Below, piece after piece: positions 1 through 7,950 of a DNA stretch of 33,193 bases. Position 1 is the stretch's first letter. The number at the start of each line of letters is the position of its first letter. Source of the DNA: JAUWNJ01 sp034190305 (GTDB taxonomy: Bacteria; Planctomycetota; Phycisphaerae; SM23-33); assembly GCA_034190305.1 (NCBI GenBank), contig JAXHSV010000004.1, positions 1 through 33,193 of the forward strand. The letters are read 5' to 3'. The notes beneath the pieces were generated by a model that saw only the letters and a list, made by a program, of their open reading frames with translations, made no database searches and had not been told where the DNA came from. The translations under genes were made by a program, and so were the position numbers.

Positions 1-38
1 GCTATACTCCGATACGGATTACTATGGAGCATTCCGAA

Positions 39-515
39 ATGAACGAAAACGCTACTACAACCAGGCCGAAATCAACTCCAACCGAACGGTGGGTAAAGCG
101 ATGCTTTCTTTTGGCGATTCTCCTGGCGGGGATTATCGTCGGTTACATACAGTTTCGAGGCCCGATGCTCGGTTGGTCCGACGATATGGATTCCGCACTG
201 GCAAACGCCAGGGCGGAGGACCGATCCGTCGTGGTCTTCGTGCGGTCATTCCCCATCAGCGCCACAGGAAAGCGAATGGTCCTGACGACACTATCTAAAA
301 GCGCCAACAAAAAGGCGCTCGAAAATGGCAAGTTTCTGTGCGTTGAGATTCGCCTGGATCGTTCGTCCTGGTGGGCGAAAAAGTACGTCGTTACCAGGAC
401 GCCGACTATGCTGCTGATAGCCCCGGACGGTGAGAAATTTCACAAGGCAGAAGGAATGATCGGGGAGACCGAATTTCGCAACGAGTTTCTCAACGCCTTG
501 ACGGGCGGTACCTGA
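39..515 (+). CDS. Membrane-anchored thioredoxin-fold protein lacking CXXC
   Basis: 158 residues from the chosen start. One hydrophobic segment (about residues 22-38) follows a basic N-terminus, so the rest is probably exported and anchored. The soluble part reads like a thioredoxin-like fold: a strand with VVVFVRS, a later strand with FLCVEIRLD, the cis-proline-type motif RTPTMLLIAPDG and a C-terminal helix. No CXXC active site is present, so a disulfide reductase role is not supported; a chaperone or binding role is inferred. An ATG at 24 would add five residues but has no Shine-Dalgarno, whereas TGGAG lies 9 nt before the ATG at 39. The 3' end overlaps the convergent glycosyltransferase gene by 26 bp. 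Confidence 0.65.
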   Translation: MNENATTTRPKSTPTERWVKRCFLLAILLAGIIVGYIQFRGPMLGWSDDMDSALANARAEDRSVVVFVRSFPISATGKRMVLTTLSKSANKKALENGKFLCVEIRLDRSSWWAKKYVVTRTPTMLLIAPDGEKFHKAEGMIGETEFRNEFLNALTGGT

Positions 516-1191
516 AAATACACCGTATCGCTTCGATCCCGTCGGTCAGACCTATCTTCTTTCCCTCCAGAACGGTTCTCGGGGAGTAACTGATGGGCCT
601 CTGGCAGAGGCGCACACCGAGCGAGGCGACTTTTGCGGTAATTTCCGGCTCGAAGCCGAAACGGTCTTCACAAAGGTCGATCCGCTCCAGCACCGCCCGG
701 CGGAACATCTTGTAGCAGGTTTCCATGTCCGCCAGTCCCAGATCCGTGGTGCGATTGCTCAACCACGTCAGGAACCTGTTGGCCAGGTAGTTGCTTATCT
801 TCGCTCCGGACCGCCCTGTGGTGAACCTGCTTCCATAGACCACGTCGGCCTGGTCCGCCAGCAGCGGTTCCAGCAGCGAAGGAAAGTCTGACGGGTCATA
901 TTCCAGGTCGGCATCCTGCACTATGACAAAATCGCCCGTTGCGGCTGCGAAACCGGTCCGAAGGGCGGCGCCCTTTCCACGGTTGTGCGGATGAAACTTC
1001 ACGACGACATCAGGCCTGTCGGCGGCGAACGCCCGCAGCTGCTCTGTGGTCCCGTCGGTGGAACCGTCATCGACGAGGATGATCTGTCGTTCGATCCGGC
1101 CTAGATCGACGTCTTCGAGACGGGCGAGAACCTCCCGCCACGTGTCGCGCTCGTTGCAGACGGGAACGACTATTGAAAGTGTTGCCGGCAC
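490..1191 (-). CDS. Glycosyltransferase family 2 (polyprenyl-phosphate sugar transferase type)
   Basis: 233-residue cytoplasmic GT-A fold enzyme that likely moves a sugar from a nucleotide donor to a polyprenyl phosphate, as in the dolichol-phosphate mannosyltransferase-like branch of GT2. Visible motifs are SIVVPVCNE near the N-terminus, DDGSTDGT (41-48), the DXD-type stretch QDADLEYDP (92-100), DMETCYKMF (about 155-163), FGFEPEITAKVA, and the C-terminal LEGKKI element typical of the branch. There is no C-terminal membrane domain, so this is the short soluble form. GAGGT sits shortly before the ATG. It is the last gene of a minus-strand run behind ilvE and converges on the thioredoxin-like gene. 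The donor sugar cannot be read from sequence. Confidence 0.85.
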   Translation of the reverse strand: MPATLSIVVPVCNERDTWREVLARLEDVDLGRIERQIILVDDGSTDGTTEQLRAFAADRPDVVVKFHPHNRGKGAALRTGFAAATGDFVIVQDADLEYDPSDFPSLLEPLLADQADVVYGSRFTTGRSGAKISNYLANRFLTWLSNRTTDLGLADMETCYKMFRRAVLERIDLCEDRFGFEPEITAKVASLGVRLCQRPISYSPRTVLEGKKIGLTDGIEAIRCIFRYRPSRR

Positions 1192-1247
1192 ATTAAAACC
1201 TCAAAATATCAGCATTAGCAGGGATGCAGGGGAAAAGGATAAAAAAT

Positions 1248-1361
1248 GAATATTGAATAATGAACAGAGAATGTCGAATTTCGAAGTAAAAGAAGCAAGA
1301 CAACTTTGGTTGATGTTTTTTACTTCGTAATTCAAAATTCCCCGTTCAATATTCGATATTC
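1248..1361. repeat. Heptad-word inverted repeat, GAANNNN type (copy 1)
   Basis: Two 41-nt arms (1248-1288 and 1321-1361) pair with about seven mismatches around a 32-nt loop. Each arm is a run of six 7-nt words that all begin with GAA, for example GAATATT, GAACAGA and GAATTTC. The same family recurs at 5506-5621. It lies between the ilvE stop and the glycosyltransferase start and could fold as a long hairpin in RNA or single-stranded DNA. Confidence 0.85.
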
Positions 1362-1390
1362 TCTTTTCCCATGTATCTTCCGTATCCCTG

Positions 1391-2257
1391 CTATTTTTCT
1401 TCGCATTCTTTCCGTATGAACTGCCGGAAGGCGTCCAGAAGTTTTTTCGTAATCGCCCCCGCCTTGCCCGAGCCGATGACCCGCCCGTCAATCTTCGTAA
1501 CGGCGATTACTTCGGCGGCGGTCCCTGTCAGGAAACACTCGTCGGCGGCGCAGAGTTGTTCGACGGTAACAGTCCGCTCTTCCAAAGGGATTTTCATGTT
1601 CCTCGCCAGGTCCATCACTACCTGGCGTGTGATACCGCGGAGGCCACAAGACTCCGACGGGGGGGTAATGACTGTCCCGTCGCTGACGATGAATACGTTG
1701 TCTCCAGTGGCTTCGGCGACAGTTTCGTCGGCGTTGAGCATAATGGCCTCGGCTGCGCCGGCATCGACTGCCTCTATCCTTGCCATGATATTGTTGAGAT
1801 AGTTGCAACTCTTTACCGTCGGCGTGAGCATCTTATGCGACATACGGCGCGTTTTGGCGATTATTACATCCAGGCCGGTTTCATACATGTGGGGCGGATA
1901 TAGTTCGATTTGGTCGGCTATGATAAATACCGTCGGATTAGTGCACTTAAACGGGTTAAGTCCCAGCGTTCCCGGACCGCGGGTTACGACCAGGCGAATA
2001 TACCCGTCTGTTATCCCGTTGGCGGCGATTGTTTCGACCATCGCATCGACTATTTCCTGCTTCGTCAGCGGCACCGGGAGACGGATACCTTCAGCCGACG
2101 TAAAGAGGCGGTCCATGTGGGCGGCGCATCGAAAAATCTTCCCACTGTAGATACGGATACCCTCAAAGACCCCGTTACCGTACAGTACGCCGTGGTCAAA
2201 GACGGATATCGCCGCTTCTTCCTTATTTACCAATTCGCCGTTTACCCAGACCTTCAT
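1391..2257 (-). CDS. ilvE: Branched-chain amino acid aminotransferase (class IV PLP enzyme)
   Basis: 288 residues, matching the short bacterial IlvE form. It exchanges the amino group between glutamate and the 2-oxo acids of valine, leucine and isoleucine. The catalytic lysine is K149 in TPTVKSCNYLNN, the position of the classic KSxNYLNN motif. Other family marks are the N-terminal VWVNGELV, DHGVLYGNGVFEGIR, EATGDNVFIV and the late FLTGTAAEV. The start has a good ribosome site (AGGAG followed by AAAC and ATG). Aminodeoxychorismate lyase and D-amino acid aminotransferase share the fold, but the NYLNN context and length favour IlvE. The gene is bounded on both sides by heptad-word palindromes. 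Confidence 0.9.
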   Translation of the reverse strand: MKVWVNGELVNKEEAAISVFDHGVLYGNGVFEGIRIYSGKIFRCAAHMDRLFTSAEGIRLPVPLTKQEIVDAMVETIAANGITDGYIRLVVTRGPGTLGLNPFKCTNPTVFIIADQIELYPPHMYETGLDVIIAKTRRMSHKMLTPTVKSCNYLNNIMARIEAVDAGAAEAIMLNADETVAEATGDNVFIVSDGTVITPPSESCGLRGITRQVVMDLARNMKIPLEERTVTVEQLCAADECFLTGTAAEVIAVTKIDGRVIGSGKAGAITKKLLDAFRQFIRKECEEK

Positions 2258-2345
2258 GTTTCTCCTGCCTTAAATTCCGAATGCGCAAATATAACCCCTC
2301 CTCTGGTTATCGTCCAGATAAGTCCTCCAACTGATTTAATAACCG

Positions 2346-2504
2346 ATGACCGATGAACAATGACCAATTTCCAATGACCAATCAATGACGAATGCCCAAT
2401 GTCGAATGTCCGGAAGTTCTAATCCTGCATCCCATCTGTTTGGGTCATTGGTCATTCGTCATTGGTCATTTATTGGACATTGGTCATTGGAGAATCGGTC
2501 ATTT
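2346..2504. repeat. Heptad-word inverted repeat, ATGACCA type
   Basis: Left arm 2346-2412 is a run of 7-nt words anchored by AT(G), such as ATGACCG, ATGAACA and ATGACCA, with one short 4-nt word. The right arm, 2442-2504, is the same kind of array in inverted orientation (GGTCATT, CGTCATT). The arms can pair into a long imperfect hairpin. The right arm runs into the lolD gene end: the stop codon of lolD (2499-2501) is the TGA inside the terminal ATGACCG word. Confidence 0.85.
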
Positions 2505-3188
2505 TAAACGCCCGTCGCGAAGGTGGACGATGCGACCAGCCGATGCGGCAAGGTCTTTATCGTGCGTTACCATAACGATGGTCTGACCGGACTTGTTAAA
2601 CGTCTTGAGCAGTTCCATGATCCGTCGTCCTGTCTTGCTGTCGAGGTTCCCGGTCGGTTCGTCGGCAAGGAGGATTTTCGGCGAATTTATCAGCGCCCTT
2701 GCGATTGCTACCCGCTGGCGCTCCCCGCCGGAGAGTTCACCGGGACGATGCCGGCTGCGGTCTTTGAGCCCGAGGCGTTCGAGCAACTCAAATGCCCGGG
2801 ACCGGATTCGCCCGCGCCGACCAATCCAGCCGATTACCGAAGAGTCCACCTTCGCCGGAAGGACGACGTTCTCCAGAACGTTCAGTTCGCCCAGCAGGTG
2901 ATAGAACTGGAATATGAAACCGATGTCCCGGCAGCGGATTCGGTTCCGACGACGAGGTGAGAGTTTCGCCGCGTCGTCGCCATCCAGGATGAGTCCGCCC
3001 TTGTCCGGTTCATCCAGCAGCCCCAGGATATGCAAAAGCGTGCTTTTGCCGCTTCCCGAAGCACCGATGACGGCGACGAATTCACCATCCCCGACCGATA
3101 AACTCACACCGCGCAGCACATTCAGGTCCACCCTTCCCATGCGATAGGACTTGTGCAGCCCGCGAGCGTCGATAACCGGCTTACTCAT
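2499..3188 (-). CDS. lolD: LolD-type ABC transporter ATP-binding protein
   Basis: 229 residues, a stand-alone nucleotide-binding subunit of the LolD/MacB class. Walker A is GASGSGKST (42-50), the Q-loop glutamine is Q94 (FIFQFYHLL), the signature is LSGGE (152-156), Walker B is ILLADEPTGNLD (172-183) and the switch histidine is H209. The FQFYHLLGELNVLENV stretch and its neighbourhood are typical of lipoprotein-releasing systems. The ATG lies within 2 nt of the stop of the permease gene upstream, and the two reading frames overlap slightly, so they are co-translated. Expected role: power extraction of lipoproteins from the inner membrane with the adjacent permease. The stop codon lies in a repeat array. 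Confidence 0.85.
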   Translation of the reverse strand: MSKPVIDARGLHKSYRMGRVDLNVLRGVSLSVGDGEFVAVIGASGSGKSTLLHILGLLDEPDKGGLILDGDDAAKLSPRRRNRIRCRDIGFIFQFYHLLGELNVLENVVLPAKVDSSVIGWIGRRGRIRSRAFELLERLGLKDRSRHRPGELSGGERQRVAIARALINSPKILLADEPTGNLDSKTGRRIMELLKTFNKSGQTIVMVTHDKDLAASAGRIVHLRDGRLK

Positions 3189-4860
3189 ATCGCAGCGCCT
3201 CCACCGGTCTCATTCTCGCGGCCATAATCGCCGGAAGCAGCACTCCGATCAGACCGGCTCCGACAGCGCCGAAGGTTATCCACAGCATCGTCAGCGGCTC
3301 AACCGTATTGGGGATTTTATCGAACAGGTACGCATCCCGAGCGTACACGGTGAAGGCGAACTTCGCCGTCAGCCAATCCTGTATTTCGTTGATGTATCGC
3401 ACGAAGAAATACCCGCCGGTCAGTCCGATCGCACTTCCCAAAAGGGCTGTCGCCACTCCGAAACCGAGGAATATCTGCGCCACTCCGGTCGCCGATCCGC
3501 CCACGGCGCGGATAACGCCGATGTCGCGTATCTTGTGCGTTACGATCATGTGGAAAATCGCAAAGATCATCAGCACCGAAACCAGAGAAATAATACCGAA
3601 CATTATCGTTACCAGCGTCCTCTGCTTCTCAATTACGCCGATGTACTTCGCCTGTTTTTCCCGCCAGGTTTGTGCTTCTCCGGGCATCAGGGCGGCATGG
3701 GAAGGATGGGCGTGGGTGAATTTCCTTATCGCCGCATTGACTCTCTGACGCACCTGAACAAGTTTAAGGTCTGATGCGTCATCGGGTCTGACTTTAATCT
3801 GAATCTGCGAACAGCGGGCGGGGATGGCTATTTCGCCGACCTTATCCTCATCCGCCGAATACTCAGGCCCCATGTTCGTCAGTTCCTGGAGCGTCTCGAA
3901 CGGCACGTACACGGTGGTCGAATCGATTGGGTACAGGTCAGTCCTGGCGTCGTCGATGACCGTGAAAGCGGCTGTATTGGGCGAAACAGAGGTGGACATC
4001 CCTCGCCCCAGCGGAAGGAGGGTCAGGATGATCCGCCGGCCCGGAGTTACCATCCGGATCGCCTCGCCGTCAGGCGTGCGGAAACTCATGTGGTCCAGTC
4101 CAAGACCTAGGATCGCCCGCTTGCCGGGCGGGCGGAACTCCTTATCCAATTGATCGGTCCGGTTTTCAATCTGCTCGGTGAGTTGTTGGATTTTTTCATC
4201 ATTTCGCCTCTCTGCGGGTTTGGATTTCTCAGCCTGTAATTCCAGGCGCAAACGCTCCAGAGTCCTCCGCCGAAGCCGAATACCCTCCAGCATATCACGC
4301 TGCCAGGCGGCGTTATTTTCGGCGATGGACAATTTACGCAACAAATCCTCATCGCGTTTATCGGGCGGCTTGGCCGATTCGCGCCTGGCGATGGTTTCGA
4401 TAAGTTCCATGTGCCGGCCCGTCCGGGCGATGATGCGGTCGATGGGCGGGTCGAACGAGGCGTCGGGCCAACCGGCCTGGACGAACATGTCCCGCTGGAA
4501 CTCCGTTACCGCCAGGCGTTCGGGAAGGCGGATACCGCAAATCTGGACGGTGTTTCCCAGAGACTCGACCCGAAGCAGTCCATAGGTATAAATAACGGGC
4601 GTAGCCGCCGAGACTTCCGGCACCTCATTCCTGAGAGAAGCGATAAATTCGTCGTAAAGTCCGATGCCGGAAATACCCCCGGCATCGACGACTATGTCGC
4701 CGCACAGACCCCTTGCGGCATACTCGACCTTGCGGAGAAAGCCGTCCATGACGCTGACGACTATCAGCACCATCGCCACACACAGAGCCACAGCCCCTAC
4801 CGCCGCCAGCGCCAAATAGCGCCGACGAAGATATCGAAAGCATAGGAATAGTCTGTACAT
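3181..4860 (-). CDS. LolC/LolE-type FtsX-like permease with a coiled-coil insertion
   Basis: 559 residues, longer than the usual 400-415 of LolC/E. One membrane helix near residues 18-38 is followed by a large periplasmic region and three C-terminal membrane segments (about 415-440, 455-485 and 525-550). The protein ends in MRPVEALRYE, the common ending of this permease family. Residues about 150-242 form a highly charged heptad-like stretch (EDLLRKLSIAENN, RTLERLRLELQAEK, KIQQLTEQIENRTDQL) that looks like a coiled coil inserted in the periplasmic domain. It is the first gene of the operon with lolD. Only one permease gene is present, so it may act as a homodimer. A MacB-like or other FtsX-family transporter remains possible. 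Confidence 0.8.
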   Translation of the reverse strand: MYRLFLCFRYLRRRYLALAAVGAVALCVAMVLIVVSVMDGFLRKVEYAARGLCGDIVVDAGGISGIGLYDEFIASLRNEVPEVSAATPVIYTYGLLRVESLGNTVQICGIRLPERLAVTEFQRDMFVQAGWPDASFDPPIDRIIARTGRHMELIETIARRESAKPPDKRDEDLLRKLSIAENNAAWQRDMLEGIRLRRRTLERLRLELQAEKSKPAERRNDEKIQQLTEQIENRTDQLDKEFRPPGKRAILGLGLDHMSFRTPDGEAIRMVTPGRRIILTLLPLGRGMSTSVSPNTAAFTVIDDARTDLYPIDSTTVYVPFETLQELTNMGPEYSADEDKVGEIAIPARCSQIQIKVRPDDASDLKLVQVRQRVNAAIRKFTHAHPSHAALMPGEAQTWREKQAKYIGVIEKQRTLVTIMFGIISLVSVLMIFAIFHMIVTHKIRDIGVIRAVGGSATGVAQIFLGFGVATALLGSAIGLTGGYFFVRYINEIQDWLTAKFAFTVYARDAYLFDKIPNTVEPLTMLWITFGAVGAGLIGVLLPAIMAARMRPVEALRYE

Positions 4861-4979
4861 GTTTAATCAGTCAATGATCGTCGCCGGACTGCGTATGAGC
4901 GATACCAAACAACACGGTAGCGATATTCTAATCCGCCGGCGATAAATTGGTCAACCTTTAGCGGGACAATGGAAGGCGG

Positions 4980-5008
4980 TTGCCTTGACGGGATATTTCG
5001 CATAGTAT
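4980..5008 (+). promoter_or_regulatory. Candidate sigma-70 promoter for the small lipoprotein gene
   Basis: TTGCCT (4980-4985), a 17-nt spacer and TAGTAT (5003-5008) match the -35/-10 pattern in the divergent 210-nt space between the permease and the lipoprotein gene. The expected start of transcription is near 5015, about 55 nt before the ATG. Pattern match only. Confidence 0.4.
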
Positions 5009-5070
5009 CATTACCGCGTAGGGGCGGACTTCATACTGCCACCGCGAAAATCGAACAGAAAGGGTGAAAA

Positions 5071-5460
5071 ATGAAACGGTTAACTCCGCTGACGGCGTGT
5101 ATGACCTTGTCGGTTCTGCTTCTGCTGGCGGGCGGGTGCGCAACGACAATACCGGCCAGGGAATTCGTCGCAAAATACACCGCAAACATCGACGTGCCGA
5201 ACCCGGACCGACCCGTCCTGCCATGTCGGATATTCCTGGGTCAAAACAAAGATTACTTCCGCATTAAGGATGTAATTCCCGCCGGCCAGGGAGGAGGCAT
5301 CCTCGGAAAGACAATACTGTGGAAATGTCCGGCAGCCGAACTACCCGAAGATTTCCCGGAAGCGTACCGCCCCGGAGATGTGATTATCGACGGAAGAACC
5401 GGCGCCAAATATAAATATTTGATTCAGGCGCATAGCGGGAAGAAAGGGCATAGGGAGTAG
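5071..5460 (+). CDS. Small lipoprotein of unknown function
   Basis: 129 residues. A basic start and hydrophobic segment end in LLAGGC, giving a lipobox with Cys23 as the likely lipidated residue. The mature part is about 107 residues, has no recognisable catalytic motif, and includes PCRIFLGQNKDYFRIKDVIP and a DVIIDGRTGAKY stretch. It lies divergently next to the Lol permease, so it may be a client rather than a partner. The last residues and the stop codon are written in the AGGGCAT heptad-word repeat: GHRE-stop is the translation of the first words of that array, so the original C-terminus may have been replaced. I do not recognise the family. Confidence 0.7.
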   Translation: MKRLTPLTACMTLSVLLLLAGGCATTIPAREFVAKYTANIDVPNPDRPVLPCRIFLGQNKDYFRIKDVIPAGQGGGILGKTILWKCPAAELPEDFPEAYRPGDVIIDGRTGAKYKYLIQAHSGKKGHRE

Positions 5461-5661
5461 GGCATAGGGAGTAGAGTATAGGGCATAGGGCATAGGAAAA
5501 AAAGAGAATGTTGAATATTGAACAGGGAATTTCGAATTGCGAAGTAAAAAACCTTCCCCTCGTAGGCATTTTGTTTCTTTCACTTCAAAATTCAACATTC
5601 CGTATTCGTCATTCAACATTCATTTTCTTACCTACACCCTACGCCCTACACCCCATGCCCT
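5445..5661. repeat. Two heptad-word inverted repeats nested one inside the other
   Basis: The outer arms are AGGGCAT/AGGGAGT words (5445-5496) and their inverted counterparts (5631-5661, CCTACAC/CCTACGC). Inside lies a second, unrelated pair of 41-nt arms made of GAANNNN words (5506-5546 and 5581-5621), the same family as at 1248-1361. The whole could fold as one long coaxial hairpin. The outer left arm enters the 3' end of the lipoprotein gene; the outer right arm stops 13 nt before the ispD start. Confidence 0.85.
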
Positions 5662-5674
5662 GTTTTTGAATGCA

Positions 5675-6400
5675 ATGAAAGTTTCAGTGATTATCCCGGC
5701 GGCCGGAGCGTCAAAACGCTTCGGAAGGAAGACCAAGAAGATCTTCGAGCGGATTAAGGGCCAGCCCATTTTCATCCGCGCGATAGAATTGTTCGTCAAT
5801 CGCAACGACGTCTGCGAAGTCCAGTTGGTCGTAGCCGAAGAGGACAAAGAAGAGATGCGAACCCGTTACGCCGCCAACATCGGCTTTATGGGCGTAAAAC
5901 TCGTCGTCGGCGGAGCGGTAAGAAGCGAATCCGTCCGCAACGCGCTTTGGAAGGTCTCGGACGACGCCGAATATGTCTGCGTTCACGACGCCGCCCGGCC
6001 CTGCGTCTCTCAACTCTGGATAGACGAAGTCTTCGCAGCAGCCGAGATGTTCGGTTCGGCAATTCTGGCCTATCCGCTCCACGGAACGCTGAAGAAGGTC
6101 GCCGACGGAAATAAAATCGACCGGACATTGTCGCGCGAGAACTTGTGGGAAGCCCAGACGCCGCAGGTCTTCCGAAAGGACATACTCGTGCGTGCCTACA
6201 AAAACGCCTCGAACCACGCCGATGATGATTCCGCCCTGGTCGAAGCGCTCGGCGAGACGGTAACGGTGGTAACCGGCGACCCTCGGAATATAAAAATTAC
6301 AAGACGGTCCGACCTCACGCTGGCTGAGGCTGTGGTCGATTCGTTACCGAAGCCTAAACTGGACAAGCCCGCCGGGCCGTTCGAAGAAGCACAGTGGTAA
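5675..6400 (+). CDS. ispD: 2-C-methyl-D-erythritol 4-phosphate cytidylyltransferase
   Basis: 241 residues. It makes CDP-methylerythritol from MEP and CTP in the non-mevalonate isoprenoid route, in the cytoplasm. The start region KVSVIIPAAGASKRFG carries the CTP-binding motif, followed by KKIFERIKGQPI. VHDAARPCVS holds the conserved DAARP element, then PLHGTLKKV, WEAQTPQVFR, DDDSALVE and an ITRRSDLTLAEA ending. The frame is open further upstream through the repeat, but the family begins at the ATG at 5675, so the extension is not coding. There is no clear Shine-Dalgarno; the repeat arm ends just before the start. No ispF is visible nearby. Confidence 0.92.
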   Translation: MKVSVIIPAAGASKRFGRKTKKIFERIKGQPIFIRAIELFVNRNDVCEVQLVVAEEDKEEMRTRYAANIGFMGVKLVVGGAVRSESVRNALWKVSDDAEYVCVHDAARPCVSQLWIDEVFAAAEMFGSAILAYPLHGTLKKVADGNKIDRTLSRENLWEAQTPQVFRKDILVRAYKNASNHADDDSALVEALGETVTVVTGDPRNIKITRRSDLTLAEAVVDSLPKPKLDKPAGPFEEAQW

Positions 6401-6404
6401 AAAA

Positions 6405-6831
6405 GAATTTTGGATTTTTGATTTGAAAAAGCATGAACGAAACGGAACTAAAATCCAGAACCAAACAGTTTGCATTACGAGTGCTGAAACTTGTAAGGTC
6501 GTTGGGCAAAGACACGTCTGGTCAGACGACAGGAAGGCAATTATTCCGATGCGCTACATCAGTCGGAGCCAATTATCGTGCCGCCTGTCGCGCACGGTCA
6601 AAGGCGGATTTCGTCGCAAAGTTGGCTATCGTCGAGGAGGAATCTGATGAGGCCTGTTACTGGATGGAATTGATCGTCGAGGCGGAACTGATGAAGCCAA
6701 ACTTGGTTCAGCCGTTACTTGGCGAAGCCAATGAGATCGTGGCGACTATCACGTCTTCCCGCAAGTCGGCTTCAGCCAAGTGAAATGAGATTCTTCAAAA
6801 TCGAAAATCAAAAAACGAAAATGAAAATAAG
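6405..6831. mobile_element. Putative four-helix-bundle gene cassette bounded by heptad-word arms
   Basis: The left arm (6405-6432) consists of 7-nt words GAATTTT, GGATTTT and TGATTTG, running right up to the ATG. The right arm (6797-6831) consists of inverted-sense words AAAATCG, AAAATCA and AAAAACG. The arms are imperfectly complementary and enclose only the S23-type gene. Intervening sequences in 23S rRNA that carry this protein family are likewise a small gene between inverted repeats; here there is no rRNA context. Mobility is an inference. Confidence 0.4.
6433..6783 (+). CDS. Four-helix-bundle protein (23S rRNA intervening-sequence / S23 family)
   Basis: 116 residues, the standard length for this family, almost entirely helical. 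Recognisable features are FALRVLKLVRSL in helix 1, the FRCATSVGANYRAACRARSK segment with its conserved S-x-G-A-N-Y core, FVAKLAIVEEESDEACYWMELI in helix 3, and EANEIVATITSSRK in helix 4. Family members form pentameric barrels, some bind nucleic acid, and they include the DGR accessory protein Avd. The function here is unknown. No Shine-Dalgarno is visible because the repeat arm abuts the start. It lies between ispD and a lipoprotein gene with no functional link to either, which fits an inserted cassette. Confidence 0.8.
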   Translation: MNETELKSRTKQFALRVLKLVRSLGKDTSGQTTGRQLFRCATSVGANYRAACRARSKADFVAKLAIVEEESDEACYWMELIVEAELMKPNLVQPLLGEANEIVATITSSRKSASAK

Positions 6832-6840
6832 GAGCAAGCA

Positions 6841-7821
6841 ATGACTAGTATCAGAAAAAACCTGTTGGTGACGGCGTTGGTGGTTTTTGTCTCCGGCTGT
6901 GACAACCCTCCCGCCGGTCCCAGGACGGCCGACGGAAAAGCGGTCGAAACCATCGCAGTCAACCCGTCAGATGCCGCGGAGTCAGCCGCTGTAAGCGACC
7001 TACAGTCCGCCACCGCCATATATAAACAGGCGCTCAAGGTCCTGCACGCTTACTACGTCAAAACAGGCGCTTACGACAAGCAAATATGGGCGGAAAAGGA
7101 ACTGGCCAATCTTCTCGGCGCTCAGACGTTCACATTCGAGGGCGCCGGCGCTCCTGTTGCCCCGCCGAGCGAGTCGGTGGCGGATATTAACGAAGCCGCT
7201 GCCGTCGAAGCGGTCCTCGCCGCACGCCGAAACTGGCAACAGAGCCTTGGCAAACTGGCGGACCACTACAGCCAAAAGGGGCTGAACTTCAAACTGGCGC
7301 TGGTGAAGAACATCCAGTCTAGGTTCGATCCGATCTACACCTACGCCTACTTCATGCACGCGGAGGTTCCGCCGGTTGACCTGAAACCCGCCGAGGTCAT
7401 TCAGGAGGCCGACATCCTGTTCGCAGAGGCTCTGAAACTGCACGAGCAGGGAAAGCCGCTTCCGGGAGTTACCGACTACCACAAGCAGCGACAGTCCCTG
7501 CTGAAGTTCCGCCAACTCGTCGATCAATACCCGACCAGCACAAAAATCGCACAAAGCGCATACTACATCGCCGAAATCTACAAAGAATATTTCGACGAGA
7601 ACCTCCGAGCGCTGGCGTGGTACGAACGCGCATGGCAATGGGACAAGCACATCATACTCCCCGCACGGTCGCAGGCTGCGTTTATTTACGATTTTCGCAT
7701 GGGTCAGCGAGGCAAAGCAATTTCCCTCTACCAGGAAGTGATAAAATACGAAGGTTTCGACTGGAACCGCGTTCGCTACGCCCGTCAGCGAATTAAAGAA
7801 CTGATGGAAGCGAAAGACTGA
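6841..7821 (+). CDS. Lipoprotein with TPR-like helical repeats
   Basis: 326 residues. The signal sequence ends in FVSGC, giving Cys20 as the lipidation site. After a low-complexity linker, two helical regions follow. The C-terminal half (about residues 195-320) carries TPR-like helix pairs: KFRQLVDQYPTSTKIAQSAYYIAEIYKEY, then ALAWYERAWQWD and KAISLYQEVIKY. TPR lipoproteins usually act as periplasmic scaffolds; no enzyme motif is visible. A strong Shine-Dalgarno (AAGGAG) precedes the ATG by 6 nt and begins exactly where the right heptad-word arm of the preceding cassette ends, so the insertion may have displaced the original leader. Confidence 0.75.
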   Translation: MTSIRKNLLVTALVVFVSGCDNPPAGPRTADGKAVETIAVNPSDAAESAAVSDLQSATAIYKQALKVLHAYYVKTGAYDKQIWAEKELANLLGAQTFTFEGAGAPVAPPSESVADINEAAAVEAVLAARRNWQQSLGKLADHYSQKGLNFKLALVKNIQSRFDPIYTYAYFMHAEVPPVDLKPAEVIQEADILFAEALKLHEQGKPLPGVTDYHKQRQSLLKFRQLVDQYPTSTKIAQSAYYIAEIYKEYFDENLRALAWYERAWQWDKHIILPARSQAAFIYDFRMGQRGKAISLYQEVIKYEGFDWNRVRYARQRIKELMEAKD

Positions 7822-7877
7822 GCGCCGAACAGTCAAAATTATCTGAATTTCCGAAACGACATAGCCCGATGTGCGTT

Positions 7878-7883
7878 TATAAT
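7878..7883 (+). promoter_or_regulatory. Possible -10 element ahead of the DUF4159 gene
   Basis: A perfect TATAAT stands 67 nt before the next ATG in a 129-nt spacer. No convincing -35 hexamer lies at 16-18 nt, so this is a weak call. Confidence 0.25.
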
Positions 7884-7950
7884 AAATGTTGGCTGGGGGG
7901 GAAAAGGTTGTGGTCTGCGCGGGAATTGTTGCCTAATGAGGTGAACGATT

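Noticed and set aside
39..515. Thiol-disulfide oxidoreductase call for the first gene
   Set aside because: No CXXC motif is present in the thioredoxin-like domain.
5537..5674. N-terminal extension of IspD
   Set aside because: It translates a repeat arm; the family starts at the ATG at 5675.
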